Below, in pieces: positions 17,835 through 26,293 of a DNA stretch of 33,452 bases; positions within the stretch are counted from its first letter, which is position 1; each line of letters opens with the position of its first letter. Source of the stretch: Bacillota bacterium (GTDB taxonomy: Bacteria > Bacillota > Sulfobacillia > UBA995 > UBA9673); contig QZJP01000022.1 in NCBI GenBank assembly GCA_003599345.1, positions 1 through 33,452 on the forward strand, written 5' to 3'. The translations under genes were made by a program, and so were the position numbers. The notes under the pieces are model-generated. The model saw nothing but the letters and a program-made list of their open reading frames with translations, had not been told where the DNA came from and searched no databases.

Positions 17835-19469
17835 CTAACGCGCCCCCCGCTCGCGGAACTGGTTTGGGCTTACCCCGAAACGCCGGGTGAAGAGCGAGCT
17901 GAAGTAGCTGCCGCTGCTATAGCCCACTTTCCCGGCGACCTTGTGGATGGTCTGGTCCGTGGACCGGAGGAGGTCGCACGCCCGGCCGAGCCGGACCTCC
18001 GTGACATACTCGCCGAGCGTCATACCGGTGTGCAACTTGAACAACCTGGCGAAGTAGTACGGGCTCAGGTAAACCATTGCCGCTACCCGGCGGAGGTTCA
18101 GAGGCTCACTGTAGTGCGCCTCAACATAGGCCTTGGCAGCCAGGACGGCCCTTTCTCCCACCGAGGTGGAGTCAGCCAGGCGCCGCCCCAGCTCCTCAAC
18201 CAACCCCGTAACGACCGCCGGGGCATCCGGCTCGAGTGGGCCCGGTCTCTCGGACAGGAGTTCCTCGAACTCCTGACGGAGCCTGGCGACGGTCTCCACC
18301 GCCAACCCCCCGCGAACGAAAGCGGTCCCGATGAGGCCGGCTAGAACGCGCGCCTCGCCCACCGCGTCGTCGTGACGGAGGTCGCCCAGTATTTCCCCGG
18401 CCAACCGCACCACCCGAGGCATGTCACCTTTCAGGGCGGCCTCGCACAGGTCGGCCTCGAGGCCGAGAAGCCTGGCTGCCGAGAACGTGCCGCTCGCCCC
18501 CAGCTTGGAAAGGGCGGCCCGATAGGAGCCGGGGAAATCGCGCACGTCCCAGCAGTAGGTACCGGCAGCAACCTGAGCCTGGTCGCCTAGGGAATCCCTT
18601 ACCCACCCGACGGCGCGAGAAACCCACTTGTCGGGGTCCGCTGACTCGTCCGGGCCCGGCGACAGCGCCAGAATCAGCCTACCCCGCTCACGCCATGCCA
18701 GGACCTCCCCTCCGGGCCAGTCCACGAGAGCCGTTCCCCAACCGGTACCGGGGTCCCCGGCCCGGGCCCGGCCGGACCCGCTGGGTGGGACCCCCGCCAC
18801 TTCGGCCAGGAGACTAGGATGCCCGGGCCCCCGGGGTGCCGCTGGATTCGTGTGGGCCGGGTCCTTGCCCATGACATCCGCGACCACGACGAGCCGGGGC
18901 GGAAGGTTGAGGCCTAGAGCTCGCGCTTGGGCCTCGAGTTCGGAACGGTCGAAGAGAGAGGGGCGGGTGATAAGGATGTTCAGGTAGTCCCGCCGCATGA
19001 AGGGAAGTAGCGACCGGACGACCTCCTCGGTCTCCCGGGCCCGGGCCTCGCGGACGACCTCCCGGCCCCGGCTGGCGAGCACCCTGCGGAGGGCGTTCCT
19101 GAACTCGTCCTGCCTTATGGGCTTGACGACGTAGTCGATAGCCCCGAGCCTGACGGCCTCACGGGCGTATTCGAACTCAGGGTGAGCGGTGAGAAAGACG
19201 ATGTGGGTCTTGGAAGCCTTCCTATGCATGTGCCTGGCCGCCGTAATGCCGTCCATCCTGGGCATCCGGATGTCCAGGAGCACGATGTCGGGTCTGGTCT
19301 CATCGAAGACAGCCAGGGCTTCCTCGCCGTCTCGGGCCTCGCCGACGACCGTGACCCCGGGGTGGCTGGCCAGGAACCGCCTGAGCTGCCCGCGGGCGCT
19401 GGCTTCGTCGTCCACGATGAGAACCCGTGCGGGTCCCAGGTTGCCGGCGCCTGGATGGACCACGCTCAT
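17835..19469 (-). CDS. YesN-type response regulator (REC + AraC-type HTH)
   Basis: ARVLIVDDEASARGQLRRFL ... DIVLLDIRMPRMDGITAARHMH ... YVVKPIRQDEF; C-terminal AraC HTH LNLRRVAAMVYLSPYYFARLFKLHTGMTLGEYVTEVRLGRACDLL ... GYSSGSYFSSLFTRRFGVSPNQFR. Confidence 0.95.
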   Translation of the reverse strand: MSVVHPGAGNLGPARVLIVDDEASARGQLRRFLASHPGVTVVGEARDGEEALAVFDETRPDIVLLDIRMPRMDGITAARHMHRKASKTHIVFLTAHPEFEYAREAVRLGAIDYVVKPIRQDEFRNALRRVLASRGREVVREARARETEEVVRSLLPFMRRDYLNILITRPSLFDRSELEAQARALGLNLPPRLVVVADVMGKDPAHTNPAAPRGPGHPSLLAEVAGVPPSGSGRARAGDPGTGWGTALVDWPGGEVLAWRERGRLILALSPGPDESADPDKWVSRAVGWVRDSLGDQAQVAAGTYCWDVRDFPGSYRAALSKLGASGTFSAARLLGLEADLCEAALKGDMPRVVRLAGEILGDLRHDDAVGEARVLAGLIGTAFVRGGLAVETVARLRQEFEELLSERPGPLEPDAPAVVTGLVEELGRRLADSTSVGERAVLAAKAYVEAHYSEPLNLRRVAAMVYLSPYYFARLFKLHTGMTLGEYVTEVRLGRACDLLRSTDQTIHKVAGKVGYSSGSYFSSLFTRRFGVSPNQFRERGAR

Positions 19470-21106
19470 CAGCCTCTCCCCCGTGAAGACTTGGCCGGTA
19501 TTCTGATGACCACGACAGTGCCTGAACCGCTGTCGCTGGAGATGTCCATGTGGGCATCCTGCCCGTAGTGGAGTTGGAGTTTCTGGCGGACCAGTCTGAG
19601 CCCAAGACCGGTCACCTGCCTGCCGGTCGTGAGCGAGGCTTGCGGCGGCTCGATAAGGAGCCCGTCCGGCAGGCCCACCCCGTCGTCGCGCACCTCGACC
19701 TCGACATGAGAGCCCACACGCCGGGCACTGAGGCTAATGCGACCTTCGTAGTTGCGAGGCCCGAGCCCGTGCACGACGGCGTTCTCCACGACGGGTTGCA
19801 GGACAAGGGACGGGACCGGGGTTTGCTCGAGACGCCGCGGCACCTCGACCGCCACGTGGAGGGTCGAGCCGAAGCGGTTCTGCTGGATGGTCAGGTAGTT
19901 GGTGACGCACTGGATCTCCTCCCGCAGGGGCACGAGGTCCTCGCGGGCGGCCAAGACGTAGCGAAGGAAGTCCGACAGCGCGTAGACCATCCGCTCGGGC
20001 TCAGGTTCTCCGGCCGTTATGGATGACGCGATCATGTTCAAGGAGTTAAAAAGAAAATGAGGGCTGAACTGGGCTTGGAGCAATCTGAGCTGCGTGTCGG
20101 CCAGAGCCTTTTCCAGGTTTCGGACCACTTCCGTCTCCTGAGCGAGCCGTTCGTTGTACTCCCTCAAGAGCCGCTCCCGCGTCTCCCTGGCAGCGGACTC
20201 GACCAGCGAACTCATCGCCGTTTGGAGCGACTCGGCGGCGGCCCGAAGGGGAGTGTTCAGCACGACGGGCACCTGGCGGTAAGCCTCCAGCAGAACCGCC
20301 GCCTCGGCGCCGGTACGGGCGTGCCTCCTTACCTCCTCCAGATGAGCGTCCCGCGGGGGCTCGAGCAGGACGAAACCACAGACCACCGAGCCGAGGTAGC
20401 CCCCGTCCGGGCTGATCGGGACGGAGAAAGCCACTATCCCGCAGCAGCACTCGCACAGGTGCTGGATGTCCGTAGCGCGCTCGTCCGGTCGAGTTCGGGA
20501 GACGCACGGAATGTCACGGCAACCTCCGTCGACCTGCTCGCGCCGCAGCCGGCAGAAGGCCGGGAGATTCGAAGGTTTCGTCACGCCGCGCCCCAGCTCG
20601 TCCAAAACCAGCACTCCGAGTCCCGTGGCTTCGGCAAGGGCGTCCTGAATGCGCTGCAGAGACCCCACGGACACGATCTCACGCAGACTGGGAGGGGGTT
20701 CGGGCCTGACGACGTCCGGCCTCGAGGGAGGTAGCGGGAGCTGTACCTGAACCGGGTTGTAAATCGCCAGTAGGTGTAGCGGCTCGGGGCCCGGGTTCTC
20801 CAGGACGTGGGTGACCCCGTCCGGGAAGTGACGGAAGACCCCGGGACTGAGGTCGTGCCACTCGCCGTCGATTGCCTGGCGACCTTGCCCACTAAGAACG
20901 TAGAGGCCTTGCTCGTAGCCCGAGTGCCGGTGGGGATCCCACTTCCGGCCGGGTTCCACGGTCACAAGGGCTACGGATAGACCGGCTGACTGAAGTGCGG
21001 CCGTGTGGAGCCATTGGAAGCTGGCAATACCGAACTCCTGCCGGGGCGCCTGGTACAATTGGGGGCCGCCGGAGACGAACCGCACTCCGTGCGTTCCTTT
21101 GCTCAC
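19469..21106 (-). CDS. Cupin-PocR-LytS/YesM-type sensor histidine kinase
   Basis: N-terminal cupin (GRKWDPHRHSGYEQGLYVLSGQGRQAIDGEWHDLSPGVFRHFPDGVTHVLEN). PocR-type sensory region (LQRIQDALAEATGLGVLVLDELGRGVTKPSNLPAFCRLRREQVDGGCRDIPCVSR...LCECCCGIVAFSVPISPDGGYLGSVVCGFVL). His_kinase box (LQAQFSPHFLFNSLNMIASSI) and HATPase (DDGVGLPDGLL...GLGLRLVRQKLQLHYG). Confidence 0.9.
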   Translation of the reverse strand: MSKGTHGVRFVSGGPQLYQAPRQEFGIASFQWLHTAALQSAGLSVALVTVEPGRKWDPHRHSGYEQGLYVLSGQGRQAIDGEWHDLSPGVFRHFPDGVTHVLENPGPEPLHLLAIYNPVQVQLPLPPSRPDVVRPEPPPSLREIVSVGSLQRIQDALAEATGLGVLVLDELGRGVTKPSNLPAFCRLRREQVDGGCRDIPCVSRTRPDERATDIQHLCECCCGIVAFSVPISPDGGYLGSVVCGFVLLEPPRDAHLEEVRRHARTGAEAAVLLEAYRQVPVVLNTPLRAAAESLQTAMSSLVESAARETRERLLREYNERLAQETEVVRNLEKALADTQLRLLQAQFSPHFLFNSLNMIASSITAGEPEPERMVYALSDFLRYVLAAREDLVPLREEIQCVTNYLTIQQNRFGSTLHVAVEVPRRLEQTPVPSLVLQPVVENAVVHGLGPRNYEGRISLSARRVGSHVEVEVRDDGVGLPDGLLIEPPQASLTTGRQVTGLGLRLVRQKLQLHYGQDAHMDISSDSGSGTVVVIRIPAKSSRGRG

Positions 21107-21174
21107 ACAAACCAGCCCCCATCAGACCGCGTGGCCAGCCCGCGCGCCGAGCGGCCGACCCGCTTCGCGGAGGC

Positions 21175-22845
21175 CTAGCGGAGGATGAGTCGCCCGCGAC
21201 TCCGGTCGACGCTCCGACCTTCCTCGACGACCACCCGTCCGGCCTGGACTGTGGTGAAGGGCCACCCCACAAGCCGACACCCGTCGAAAAGAGAGAAGCC
21301 GGCCCGTGACCCAAGTTCGTCGTGGCGGATGGTCGTCCGGCGCTGGACGTCCACAAGCACGGCATCCGCGTCGCTGCCGGGAAGCAGGGTCCCCTTGCGG
21401 GGGTACAGCCCGAAGACCTCACTGGGCCCGCGTGCGAGAAGCTCGGCTGCCCGGACTATCGAAAGCCCTCTTCCTATAGCCCCTTCGGTGAGAACCGCCG
21501 CCAAATGGGTGGCCATCGCCGGGTATCCCGGCATGACGTCTCCGAAGGAACCGCCAAGGCCCTTCTGCTCGCGGGTCATGGTCACGTTGTCGGTGCCCAG
21601 GGCGGAGACCGTACCGTCCTCGACGCCGCGCCAGAGCGCCTGCCTGTCTTCCTCGCTTCGAAACGGGGGCACCATCTTGGCGACGGAGCCCCTGTCCGAA
21701 TCCCACGACAGAACCAGATGGGGTGAAGCGACCTCGGCCACCAGGCTCAGGCCCGAGGCCCGCGCTTCACGCACCGCCTGGAGCCCCGACGCGCTTGAGA
21801 CATGGACGGCGTAGACGGTCGCTCCCGTTACGCGCGTCATCCACGCCAGCCGCCGGATGGCATCCTCCTCGGCCTGTGACGGGTGGGTTTCTGCCCAGTT
21901 CCTAAGTTGTCCTTGTGATCCGACCTGGTAACTGTTGCTTTGGGTGCCTCCGCCGCCCGGGACGGAACCAGCCGAGTCCGCCGGCGGCCCCCCCGCCGGC
22001 CGCGACGCCCGGGCGACGATGGAGGCGTTCTCGGCGTGAACACAGGCCACGCACCGTTTCCGCGCCGAGGCACATCGCCTGAGCCCCTCCATCAGGAAGC
22101 CGTCGTCCACTTCCTGGATCAGGCCGGGTATGCCGCACATGTAGAACTTGAACGAGGTCACGCCGAGCTCGGCGTAGAGCGTCATCTCGTCGAGTTGCGT
22201 CTCGGTCCCTATTATCAGATGAGGGAACACGTCCACCGAGCTGTGCTCCTCGACGATCTTGTCCAGTCTCTCGAGAAGGGACTGGTGGGGTCCCGGTCCG
22301 CCCAGGTAGCAGCCGATGGTCGTCACGCCGCCCAAAAGCGCCGAACGTGTCTCGGTCTCGAGGTCCTCTTCGAGGCCGGCGAACAGCCCGAGGTGGACAT
22401 GCGGGTCGACGACCCCGGGGAGGACGTACCGTCCCGCGGCGTCGAGAACCCTCCCCGAGTCGCGCGGCGCTCCGGACCCCAGGCAGACTACACGCCCGTT
22501 CTTGATCCAGACGTCGGTCTCGAACGTCCCTTCGCCGGGCAGAACCACGACACCGCCGGTAATGGCCAAGTCGAGACGTGGGCGTGTGTGGACCGAGGCC
22601 TGGGCCGGAACCGGCCCTTGGCGCTGGGCGTCATCGTGAGGGCGAAGCGCCGGCGCCACCCCCGACGGTTGGCCCTCCGCGGCGAACGCCTCCCCCGTCT
22701 CACTCAGGCGGACGATGCGCATCCCCAGCCGTTCGGCCAACTCCTCGGCCTCGCCGGTAACCACGTCCCCCGGCGAGAGGACGACCTCCCTCTCCCCTAG
22801 GGCCCACCTGAGTTCGATATCGCGTGAAGTGATGAACTCTCTCAT
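21175..22845 (-). CDS. Dihydropyrimidinase/hydantoinase-type cyclic amidohydrolase with N-terminal BMC-associated domain
   Basis: GRYVLPGVVDPHVHLG, SFKFYMCG (candidate carbamylated Lys), CVHAEN, YAVHVSSASG, GTDNVTM; N-terminal MREFITSRDIELRWALGEREVVLSPGDVVTGEAEELAERLGMRIV shared with the aminotransferase at 23825-25192. Start ATG at 22845 chosen over the ORF-track 22875. Confidence 0.9.
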   Translation of the reverse strand: MREFITSRDIELRWALGEREVVLSPGDVVTGEAEELAERLGMRIVRLSETGEAFAAEGQPSGVAPALRPHDDAQRQGPVPAQASVHTRPRLDLAITGGVVVLPGEGTFETDVWIKNGRVVCLGSGAPRDSGRVLDAAGRYVLPGVVDPHVHLGLFAGLEEDLETETRSALLGGVTTIGCYLGGPGPHQSLLERLDKIVEEHSSVDVFPHLIIGTETQLDEMTLYAELGVTSFKFYMCGIPGLIQEVDDGFLMEGLRRCASARKRCVACVHAENASIVARASRPAGGPPADSAGSVPGGGGTQSNSYQVGSQGQLRNWAETHPSQAEEDAIRRLAWMTRVTGATVYAVHVSSASGLQAVREARASGLSLVAEVASPHLVLSWDSDRGSVAKMVPPFRSEEDRQALWRGVEDGTVSALGTDNVTMTREQKGLGGSFGDVMPGYPAMATHLAAVLTEGAIGRGLSIVRAAELLARGPSEVFGLYPRKGTLLPGSDADAVLVDVQRRTTIRHDELGSRAGFSLFDGCRLVGWPFTTVQAGRVVVEEGRSVDRSRGRLILR

Positions 22846-22849
22846 GGCC

Positions 22850-23506
22850 CTACCCAACCGGCGGCCCTGAGTCACGACGGCCCCGGGAGGCGAGGGATTC
22901 TATGGCCGTCAGGGCCGCCTGGCGGGCAGCCTCAACGTGGGACACCGACCCCGATACGAAGAGCCTCCCGTACTTTCCGACCGGGTCGAAGTCGACGAGG
23001 GTGATGGATGAAGCCTTCTCGGCTTCGTTAGCCGCGACGACGATGTAGCCGGCCGGCTCGACCTCGAGAATGAAGAGGGCCTGCCCGGCGACCACTAGTG
23101 AGCCGTGCCTGGCGCGGTTGATGAGCTGGGCCTCGTAGGGGCTGACGCTGGTGACGACCGTGTCGGAAACGACCCGTGGGGCCAAGGCGTCGGCCGCTGT
23201 CAGGCCGAAGTGCCCGAGCAGCACCCTTCCGGCCTCCCGCACGTCTCCCACGGACGCCGAGTGTACCTCTATCTGGCCGAACTCCCGCTCCACCATCAGC
23301 CAGCCCGGCCGCACGTCAGTTGCTTTGAGGGCGGCGTCGAGCGCGGGGTAGACGTCGCTACCCGGGGCCAGTTCGACCCAGAGCTCGGCCATGCCGGCCA
23401 CGGGCGTGTCACCCCTGGCGACCGACCCCACCAGGGCGGCGAACTGGGGCTGCATGTTATCTATCAGGGCGAAGGTCCTGAGCCCCCGCGCCTTCTCTTC
23501 CGTCAA
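22850..23506 (-). CDS. BMC-T: tandem-domain bacterial microcompartment shell protein
   Basis: TFALIDNMQPQFAALVGSVARGDTPVAGMAELWVELAPGSDVYPALDAALKATDVRPGWLMVEREFGQIEVHS... plus a second BMC-like half LFILEVEPAGYIVVAANEAEKASSITLVDFDPVGKYGRLFVSGSVSHVEAARQAALTAIESL; TTG start with GAGGTGA at about 7 nt. Confidence 0.88.
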   Translation of the reverse strand: MTEEKARGLRTFALIDNMQPQFAALVGSVARGDTPVAGMAELWVELAPGSDVYPALDAALKATDVRPGWLMVEREFGQIEVHSASVGDVREAGRVLLGHFGLTAADALAPRVVSDTVVTSVSPYEAQLINRARHGSLVVAGQALFILEVEPAGYIVVAANEAEKASSITLVDFDPVGKYGRLFVSGSVSHVEAARQAALTAIESLASRGRRDSGPPVG

Positions 23507-23513
23507 AGCCGCG

Positions 23514-23807
23514 TCACCTCGACCGCCCCTCGATTGTCTTGCCTTGCGCGGTCACCGAATCGAGGATGGCCACGATGGCCGCGTCTACCGGGACCTGTAC
23601 CCCTGCGGCGTGCCGGGCCGGGTCCCCTGTGACTACGGCGACGACGTCACCTTCCCCCGCTCCGGTCAGGTCCACGGCCAGGCAAGTCGGCGCGGTCGCC
23701 GGGGCCCCGAGCCCCGCTAGTGGCTCGCAGACGAGCAGTTTGTACCCCTGGAGTGACCCGTGCTTGACTGTCGAAACCGCCTGACCGGTCACCCGGCAAA
23801 TCAGCAT
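23514..23807 (-). CDS. BMC-P: EutN/CcmL-family pentameric vertex protein
   Basis: 97 aa MLICRVTGQAVSTVKHGSLQGYKLLVCEPL...CLAVDLTGAGEGDVVAVVTGDPARHAAGVQVPVDAAIVAILDSVTAQGK; true start is the internal ATG with CGGAGGGG upstream, so the ORF-track ORF (to 24059) is over-extended. Confidence 0.93.
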   Translation of the reverse strand: MLICRVTGQAVSTVKHGSLQGYKLLVCEPLAGLGAPATAPTCLAVDLTGAGEGDVVAVVTGDPARHAAGVQVPVDAAIVAILDSVTAQGKTIEGRSR

Positions 23808-23824
23808 GGCGATCAACCCCTCCG

Positions 23825-25192
23825 TTAGCGGCGCAAGATGAGGGCGATCTCGCCCACGACCCGCTCGATGTCCTCGGGTCTGATGAAGAAGTGGGGGGCC
23901 ACCCTGATGACTGGCCCGCGCGCCGACGCGATTATGTTCCGAGCTCTGAGGGCCACCTCCACGGCATGGGAGTCCCCTCCCGGAACATCGATGGCCGTGG
24001 TTGGGCCCTTCCGGCTGATGTCCTCCGGGCTGACCGACTTCAGACCGTGTCTGCGACACGCGTCCAGGGCCACCCGCGAGAGCATGTCGACACGGTCACT
24101 GATAGCCTTCGGGCCAAGGTGGTTGACAATCTCCATCCCAGCCCTCGCGGCGAAGGCAGGCATCACCGGCGGGGTCCCGGTGTCAAACCGCCGGGCATCA
24201 CGCGCGTAGTCGAGGAGGCGGACTTCGAACGAGAACGGGTTCTCCTGCCCGAACCAGCCCGTCACCGCCGGCGTGAGGCCCGGCACGAGATCCCTCTTCA
24301 CGTAGAGGAAGGCGATGCCCGGAATCCCCAACAGGTACTTGAGGTTACCCGATGCCAGGAAGTCGATGTCCAGAGCCTTCACGTCCAGCGGGCAGGTCCC
24401 GAGAGACTGGTAGGCGTCCACGAGCACCAACGACCCACGGGAGTGCGCCAGGCGGACGACCGGCTCGAGGTCTTGCTTGAACCCGTTGAGGTAATATACG
24501 TGGGTGATGGACGCGACCAGGGTATCCTGGTCGACATAGCGGTCGTAGTCGTCGAGCATCAGTTGCCCGTCGCGTACCGGGACGAACTCCACCTTGTAAC
24601 CGTACTTCTGGTGGGCCAGCCACACATGGCCCACTGTCGGGAACTCGGCCTCGGTGGCGACGACTTTCCGCCGTCCGTTGGCCGTTCTCAGGGCCGAGGC
24701 CACGGAGGAGACCGCCTCGGATACGGACGTGGAGACCGCTATCTCGTCCGGGGAGGCCCCGATGAGACGCGCGAATTCGGCCTTGGCCCTGCTCACTTCG
24801 GCCATCCAGTAATCCCAGTCCATGCCGACCGTGAGCCAGTTGTCCAGATACGCCTCGATTGCCCGGCGGACGTGGCGTGACTGGGGCCCCTGGCTGCAGT
24901 TGCCCACGTGGATGGCGTCAGCCAGGATAGGGAACTCCTCCCGCCAAGCCGCGACCACGCTCTCATCCATTAGGGAACCGCGCGGCCAGGCAGGTGGCCC
25001 GCCGGGTTTGGACCAGGACTCGGCGGCTGGGGCGCCGGCGGGGGAGTCGACGATACGGACACCCACCCGGGCCGCCGTCTCGCGGGCGGCCTCCGTGAGG
25101 ACCACGCCGGGCCTCAGGACCAGCTGAGTGGTGCCCGACCTCGCAAGGTTCTCGAGGTCGGCGGATGTGATGAACTCCCGCAACCCAGACAC
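23825..25192 (-). CDS. Class V PLP-dependent aminotransferase / cysteine desulfurase-like enzyme with N-terminal BMC-associated domain
   Basis: PLP fold motifs STSVSEAVSSVASAL, LVLVDAYQSLGTCPLDVKALDIDFLASGNLKYLLGIPGIAFLYV (SGNLKYL candidate Schiff-base Lys), RFDTGTPPV; N-terminal LREFITSADLENLARSGTTQLVLRPGVVLTEAARETAARVGVRIV. Confidence 0.9.
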   Translation of the reverse strand: MSGLREFITSADLENLARSGTTQLVLRPGVVLTEAARETAARVGVRIVDSPAGAPAAESWSKPGGPPAWPRGSLMDESVVAAWREEFPILADAIHVGNCSQGPQSRHVRRAIEAYLDNWLTVGMDWDYWMAEVSRAKAEFARLIGASPDEIAVSTSVSEAVSSVASALRTANGRRKVVATEAEFPTVGHVWLAHQKYGYKVEFVPVRDGQLMLDDYDRYVDQDTLVASITHVYYLNGFKQDLEPVVRLAHSRGSLVLVDAYQSLGTCPLDVKALDIDFLASGNLKYLLGIPGIAFLYVKRDLVPGLTPAVTGWFGQENPFSFEVRLLDYARDARRFDTGTPPVMPAFAARAGMEIVNHLGPKAISDRVDMLSRVALDACRRHGLKSVSPEDISRKGPTTAIDVPGGDSHAVEVALRARNIIASARGPVIRVAPHFFIRPEDIERVVGEIALILRR

Positions 25193-25212
25193 TTCCCCTC
25201 GCCGGGCCGGGC

Positions 25213-25500
25213 TTACTTACCGGCCTTGGTCTCCTGCATTCCGAAGAGGGCGAGCACGTCCGTGTGCGGCCTGGGGATGACGTGAACGGACACCAGTTCG
25301 CCCACCCGCTTGGCCGAGGCGGCGCCGGCGTCGACGGCTGCCTTAACCGCGCCCACGTCGCCCCTCACGATGACGGCGACCAGACCGCCGCCGGCGTTCT
25401 GCTTGCCGACGAGTTCCACGTTGGCGGCCTTCACCATAGCGTCGGCCGCTTCTATGGCGGCCACAACACCCTTCGTCTCCACGAACCCCAAAGACAGCAC
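25213..25500 (-). CDS. BMC-H: canonical hexameric microcompartment shell protein
   Basis: [90 protein letters not shown]; classical PduA/EutM-type sequence; GTG start with AGGGAG upstream, internal to the ORF-track ORF. Confidence 0.97.
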   Translation of the reverse strand: MLSLGFVETKGVVAAIEAADAMVKAANVELVGKQNAGGGLVAVIVRGDVGAVKAAVDAGAASAKRVGELVSVHVIPRPHTDVLALFGMQETKAGK

Positions 25501-25519
25501 TAGACTCGACTCCCTTTCC

Positions 25520-26293
25520 CTATGTGGACTCTGACGGCCTTTCCGGGGCCGTCTCCGGACAGCGGGCCGGCGGTTCCTCCACCCGGTCCGATACCTCCAC
25601 GAGCGCGTCCACCGCCAGGCAGCCCTCCCCCTCGGCCAGCACGACAAGAGGGTTGACGTCGATTGACAAGACATCGGGACGCTCGAGCAGGACCCTGCCC
25701 AGCGACTGGGCCACCGCGACCAGCGCCCGCACGTCGCGACGCCTCCGCCCGCGGACTTCGCCGAGCAGGGCGGCAGAGCGCAACTCACCGAGGCCCCGCA
25801 TGACGTTCGCCTCGAAGACGGGCGCGAGGACGAAAGCAACGTCATCGAAAAGCTCCGCGTAGACGCCCCCCAGGCCGATCATGACTACGGGACCGAACTG
25901 TGGGTCCCTGACGGCGCCGGCGATCATCTCCAGGCCGGCGCCGGCCATCCGCTGGACGAGGAAGCCCGTCCGGCCCCCGGGCGCCGCGTCGCTTACCCGG
26001 GCCTCTATCCTCCCGACGGCCTCCTCGAGTTCCCGGGGGGTCCGGAGGTCGAGTTCGACGCCGCCTATGTCCGATTTGTGAGCCAGGCCTGGGACGAGAA
26101 CTTTGACCGCGACGGGGTACCCGATGCTCCCGGCTACCTTGGCGGCCTCCTCGCGGTCTTGGGCCACCCCCCAGGGAGCGAAAGGAACCCCGTAACCGGC
26201 CAGTAGCGTTGCGGAGTCAGCCTCCGAGAGTGGAAGCCCCGTGCGGTTCCCCCTGATCCCGGGCCCGCTCGTCCGGATGCCGGCCTCACTCAT
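25520..26293 (-). CDS. ADP-forming acyl-CoA synthetase beta (ATP-grasp) subunit
   Basis: [74 protein letters not shown]...[44 protein letters not shown]...[11 protein letters not shown]. Confidence 0.92.
   Translation of the reverse strand: MSEAGIRTSGPGIRGNRTGLPLSEADSATLLAGYGVPFAPWGVAQDREEAAKVAGSIGYPVAVKVLVPGLAHKSDIGGVELDLRTPRELEEAVGRIEARVSDAAPGGRTGFLVQRMAGAGLEMIAGAVRDPQFGPVVMIGLGGVYAELFDDVAFVLAPVFEANVMRGLGELRSAALLGEVRGRRRRDVRALVAVAQSLGRVLLERPDVLSIDVNPLVVLAEGEGCLAVDALVEVSDRVEEPPARCPETAPERPSEST

Noticed and set aside
23808-24059. N-terminal extension of the BMC-P ORF in the track
   Set aside because: It overlaps the aminotransferase in another frame; a clear RBS (CGGAGGGG) and canonical EutN/CcmL N-terminus MLICRVTG define the start at 23807.
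25501-25845. N-terminal extension of the BMC-H ORF
   Set aside because: Ser/Arg-rich out-of-frame shadow of the acyl-CoA synthetase beta gene; the BMC-H start is the GTG at 25500.
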